NCBI GenBank assembly: GCA_013374505.1
Contig: QENJ01000120.1
Location: forward strand, 1-5,484
Source of the DNA: Candidatus Methanophagaceae archaeon
GTDB taxonomy: Archaea; Halobacteriota; Syntropharchaeia; Alkanophagales; Methanospirareceae
DNA: 5,484 bases
Direction of reading: 5' to 3'
Position 1 is the first letter of the stretch, and each line of letters opens with the position of its first letter. Below are positions 3,647-5,484 of the stretch, one piece after another. A program made the translations under genes and the position numbers. The notes under the pieces were generated by a model, which was not told the DNA's origin, searched no databases, and worked only from the letters and a program-made list of their open reading frames with translations.

Positions 3647-5484
3647 ATGTACAGCAGCGATAAAACGAAAGGAATGACTCCAAACGCCCTCATAAACGAA
3701 AAAAGTCCCTACCTGTTGCAACATGCCTACAATCCGGTAAACTGGTACCCCTGGCGAGAAGAAGCGTTTACACGTGCCAAGGAAGAGCATAAACCTATCT
3801 TTATCAGTATTGGCTATTCCACCTGCCACTGGTGTCACGTAATGGCACGCGAATCCTTCGAGAACGTGCGAACAGCCGAGCTTCTCAATGCCAACTTCGT
3901 ATGCATAAAAGTAGACCGAGAAGAGCGTCCTGATTTAGATGAAATCTACATGAAGGCGGTGCAGATGATGGCGGGCACCGGTGGCTGGCCCCTATCGGTT
4001 TTCCTTACGCCAGACCTGAAGCCGTTCTACGGTGGAACATATTTCCCACCTGAACCCGGGCATCATGGCTTACCCGCATTTAACGACGTCCTGCGGACTA
4101 TTATGAACTTATGGCATGATCACCGAGAGCATATTGAGCAAAATTCCGAAGAGATTACGAAACACTTGCGCAACTCATACCTGTACAAACCTCCGAGTGG
4201 TGAAATCTCACCAGACCTCCTTGATAATGCTTTTGAACAACTCGTCCTACGGTTCGACTCAGACCATAGCGGATTTGGTGCCGATGTGGCTGCTTGGTCA
4301 GCAAAGAACCCGAAGTTCCCATTGCCCAGCTACCTCTCGTTCTTGCTCCGATATTATCATAGGAAGCAGGAACAGTACGCATTAAAAATGGTGACTAAGA
4401 CCCTTTACGCGATGGCACGTGGCGGCATTTATGACCAACTGGGTGGTGGTTTTCATCGCTATTCTACCGATAGGTACTGGTTGGTTCCTCATTTCGAGAA
4501 GATGCTATACGATAACGCACTCTTAGTCAGGGTTTATCTTTGGGCATATCAGGTTACAAGTGATAAATTCTTTGCTCAGATTGCAACCGAGACGCTGGAT
4601 TGGGTGCTGCAAGAGATGACCGATTCCAGCGGCGGGTTCTACTCTGCGATAGATGCAGATAGCGAAGACATCGAGGGCGCGTTCTATGTATGGTCACCCA
4701 GTGAGATAATATCGGTTCTTGGTGAAGAGCATGGCGAACTCTTCTGCCGCTATTATGGAGTAACACAGCAAGGGAACTTTGAAGGCGGCAAAAGTGTACT
4801 TCATGTAGCTAATGGCGAAGTCAACAAAGATACTGCCAATTTCATCAACAGGAGCAATCAGAAGCTTCTTGAAGCGCGTAACCGAAGTATACGACCAAAA
4901 ACTGACGATAAGATTATCACCGGATGGAATAGTCTGATGATCTCCGCATTCGCACTTGGCTATCAGGTATTACGTGAGAGACGCTTTCTTGACGCGGCAA
5001 CTTCTGCAACTCAATTCATCCTCAATAAACTCAGTAAAGAAGGGCAATTATTTAGACGCTACCGCGCCGGTGAAGCTGCGATTCACGGCACCTTGGAAGA
5101 TTACGCCTTTCTCATCGCGGCATTGCTCGACATATACGAAGCCCGCTTCGATCCGAAATGGCTGCGTGAAGCGTTCCAACTGAATGATCGTGTGGTTGAG
5201 CTGTTCTGGGATAAAACGAATGGTGGATTCTTCTTCAATCGCTATGGCGAAACAGAGCTCCCGGCAGCTATAAAGGAAGTATACGACGGCCCTATTCCTT
5301 CTGGCAATTCGATTGCCGCACAGAACCTGCTTCGGATTGCAGCACTGACAGACAACGAGGAACTGCGAATACTGGCTAAAAACATTTTCCGGACTTTCGG
5401 TGCGCAATTGGAACAGAGCGGCACAATCGAAAAAGTCAGTGATTTTTTAATTTTTCATCCATCGGACCCCACATTTTCATCGTG
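3647..5484 (+). CDS. DUF255 thioredoxin-domain protein (YyaL/SPATA20-like), 3' end outside window
   Basis: At least 612 codons, open to the window edge; full family members are about 650-700 residues. The N-terminal thioredoxin-like DUF255 domain (about 10-170) has NEKSPYLLQHAYNPVNWYPW, the CHWC motif (C60, C63), KVDREERPDLDEIY (88-101) and GTGGWPLSVFLTP (110-122) with the expected cis-Pro. An alpha/alpha-barrel region like six-hairpin glycosidases follows, with GIYDQLGGGFHRYS (260-273), WLVPHFEKMLYDNALL (278-293), DADSEDIEGAFYVW (336-349), DDKIITGWNSLM (420-431), LEDYAFL (483-489) and DGPIPSGNS (547-555). The biochemical role of the family is unsettled; a thiol-redox or protein-folding role is inferred from CxxC. 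It carries its own TATA box and GGAG site. After EQSG (589-592) the sequence departs from the family's usual ALDF-containing C-terminus, so the end may be disrupted. Confidence 0.93.
   Translation, partial: MYSSDKTKGMTPNALINEKSPYLLQHAYNPVNWYPWREEAFTRAKEEHKPIFISIGYSTCHWCHVMARESFENVRTAELLNANFVCIKVDREERPDLDEIYMKAVQMMAGTGGWPLSVFLTPDLKPFYGGTYFPPEPGHHGLPAFNDVLRTIMNLWHDHREHIEQNSEEITKHLRNSYLYKPPSGEISPDLLDNAFEQLVLRFDSDHSGFGADVAAWSAKNPKFPLPSYLSFLLRYYHRKQEQYALKMVTKTLYAMARGGIYDQLGGGFHRYSTDRYWLVPHFEKMLYDNALLVRVYLWAYQVTSDKFFAQIATETLDWVLQEMTDSSGGFYSAIDADSEDIEGAFYVWSPSEIISVLGEEHGELFCRYYGVTQQGNFEGGKSVLHVANGEVNKDTANFINRSNQKLLEARNRSIRPKTDDKIITGWNSLMISAFALGYQVLRERRFLDAATSATQFILNKLSKEGQLFRRYRAGEAAIHGTLEDYAFLIAALLDIYEARFDPKWLREAFQLNDRVVELFWDKTNGGFFFNRYGETELPAAIKEVYDGPIPSGNSIAAQNLLRIAALTDNEELRILAKNIFRTFGAQLEQSGTIEKVSDFLIFHPSDPTFSS

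Noticed and set aside
4116..5424. Several 60-119-codon ORFs in other frames of the DUF255 gene
   Set aside because: The DUF255 frame is continuous with family motifs throughout; the others are shadows without start signals or motifs.
1..5484. CRISPR arrays, tRNA or rRNA genes
   Set aside because: No regularly spaced direct repeats and no tRNA cloverleaf or rRNA segment were seen on reading both strands.

Overview
The window looks archaeal, most likely from a euryarchaeote rich in mobile DNA. The pointers are a perfect TTTATATA box about 25 bp before a plausible transcription start, GGTGA/GGAG ribosome-binding sites, and an IS66 remnant that recalls those of methanogen-type archaea. None of this is decisive. 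A low-GC bacterium cannot be excluded, and no taxonomic marker is present.

The left half (1-2440) is a graveyard of mobile elements and broken genes. It opens with the 3' part of a group II intron (1 to about 670). This holds the end of the reverse transcriptase/maturase gene, broken by a one-base frameshift, followed by ribozyme domains V and VI. Next comes a short fossil of an ABC-transporter ATPase N-terminus (about 672-804), then the C-terminal end of an IS66-type transposase on the minus strand (838-1176). A 5'-truncated dppB-like permease (about 1162-1410) and a dppC-like permease with two in-frame stops and two frameshifts (1413-1966) follow. The dppC copy ends at a 127-bp element with 14-bp perfect terminal inverted repeats (1967-2093), probably a MITE. 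After about 150 bp with nothing recognisable there is a fragment resembling a TIR domain (2244-2438).

The middle (2510-3480) is a compact two-gene minus-strand unit that looks intact. It encodes a 213-aa protein with an N-terminal membrane anchor, and a 110-aa protein with three predicted membrane helices. The genes overlap by ATGA, so they are probably translationally coupled. I do not recognise either family with confidence. The C-terminal half of the anchored protein faintly recalls the phospholipase D-like fold.

The right part (3539-5484) holds a divergent promoter region with an 8-bp inverted repeat. It is followed by a long plus-strand gene, open to the window edge, for a DUF255/YyaL (SPATA20-like) protein. 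That protein has a thioredoxin-like N-terminus with a CHWC motif and an alpha/alpha-barrel domain. Its last 20 or so residues no longer match the expected family C-terminus, so this gene may also be interrupted just before the window ends.

The genes do not form one pathway. The apparently functional units are the divergent pair (membrane two-gene unit and DUF255 gene) sharing a 166-bp intergenic region. The rest records repeated insertion and decay of an oligopeptide-transporter-type locus.
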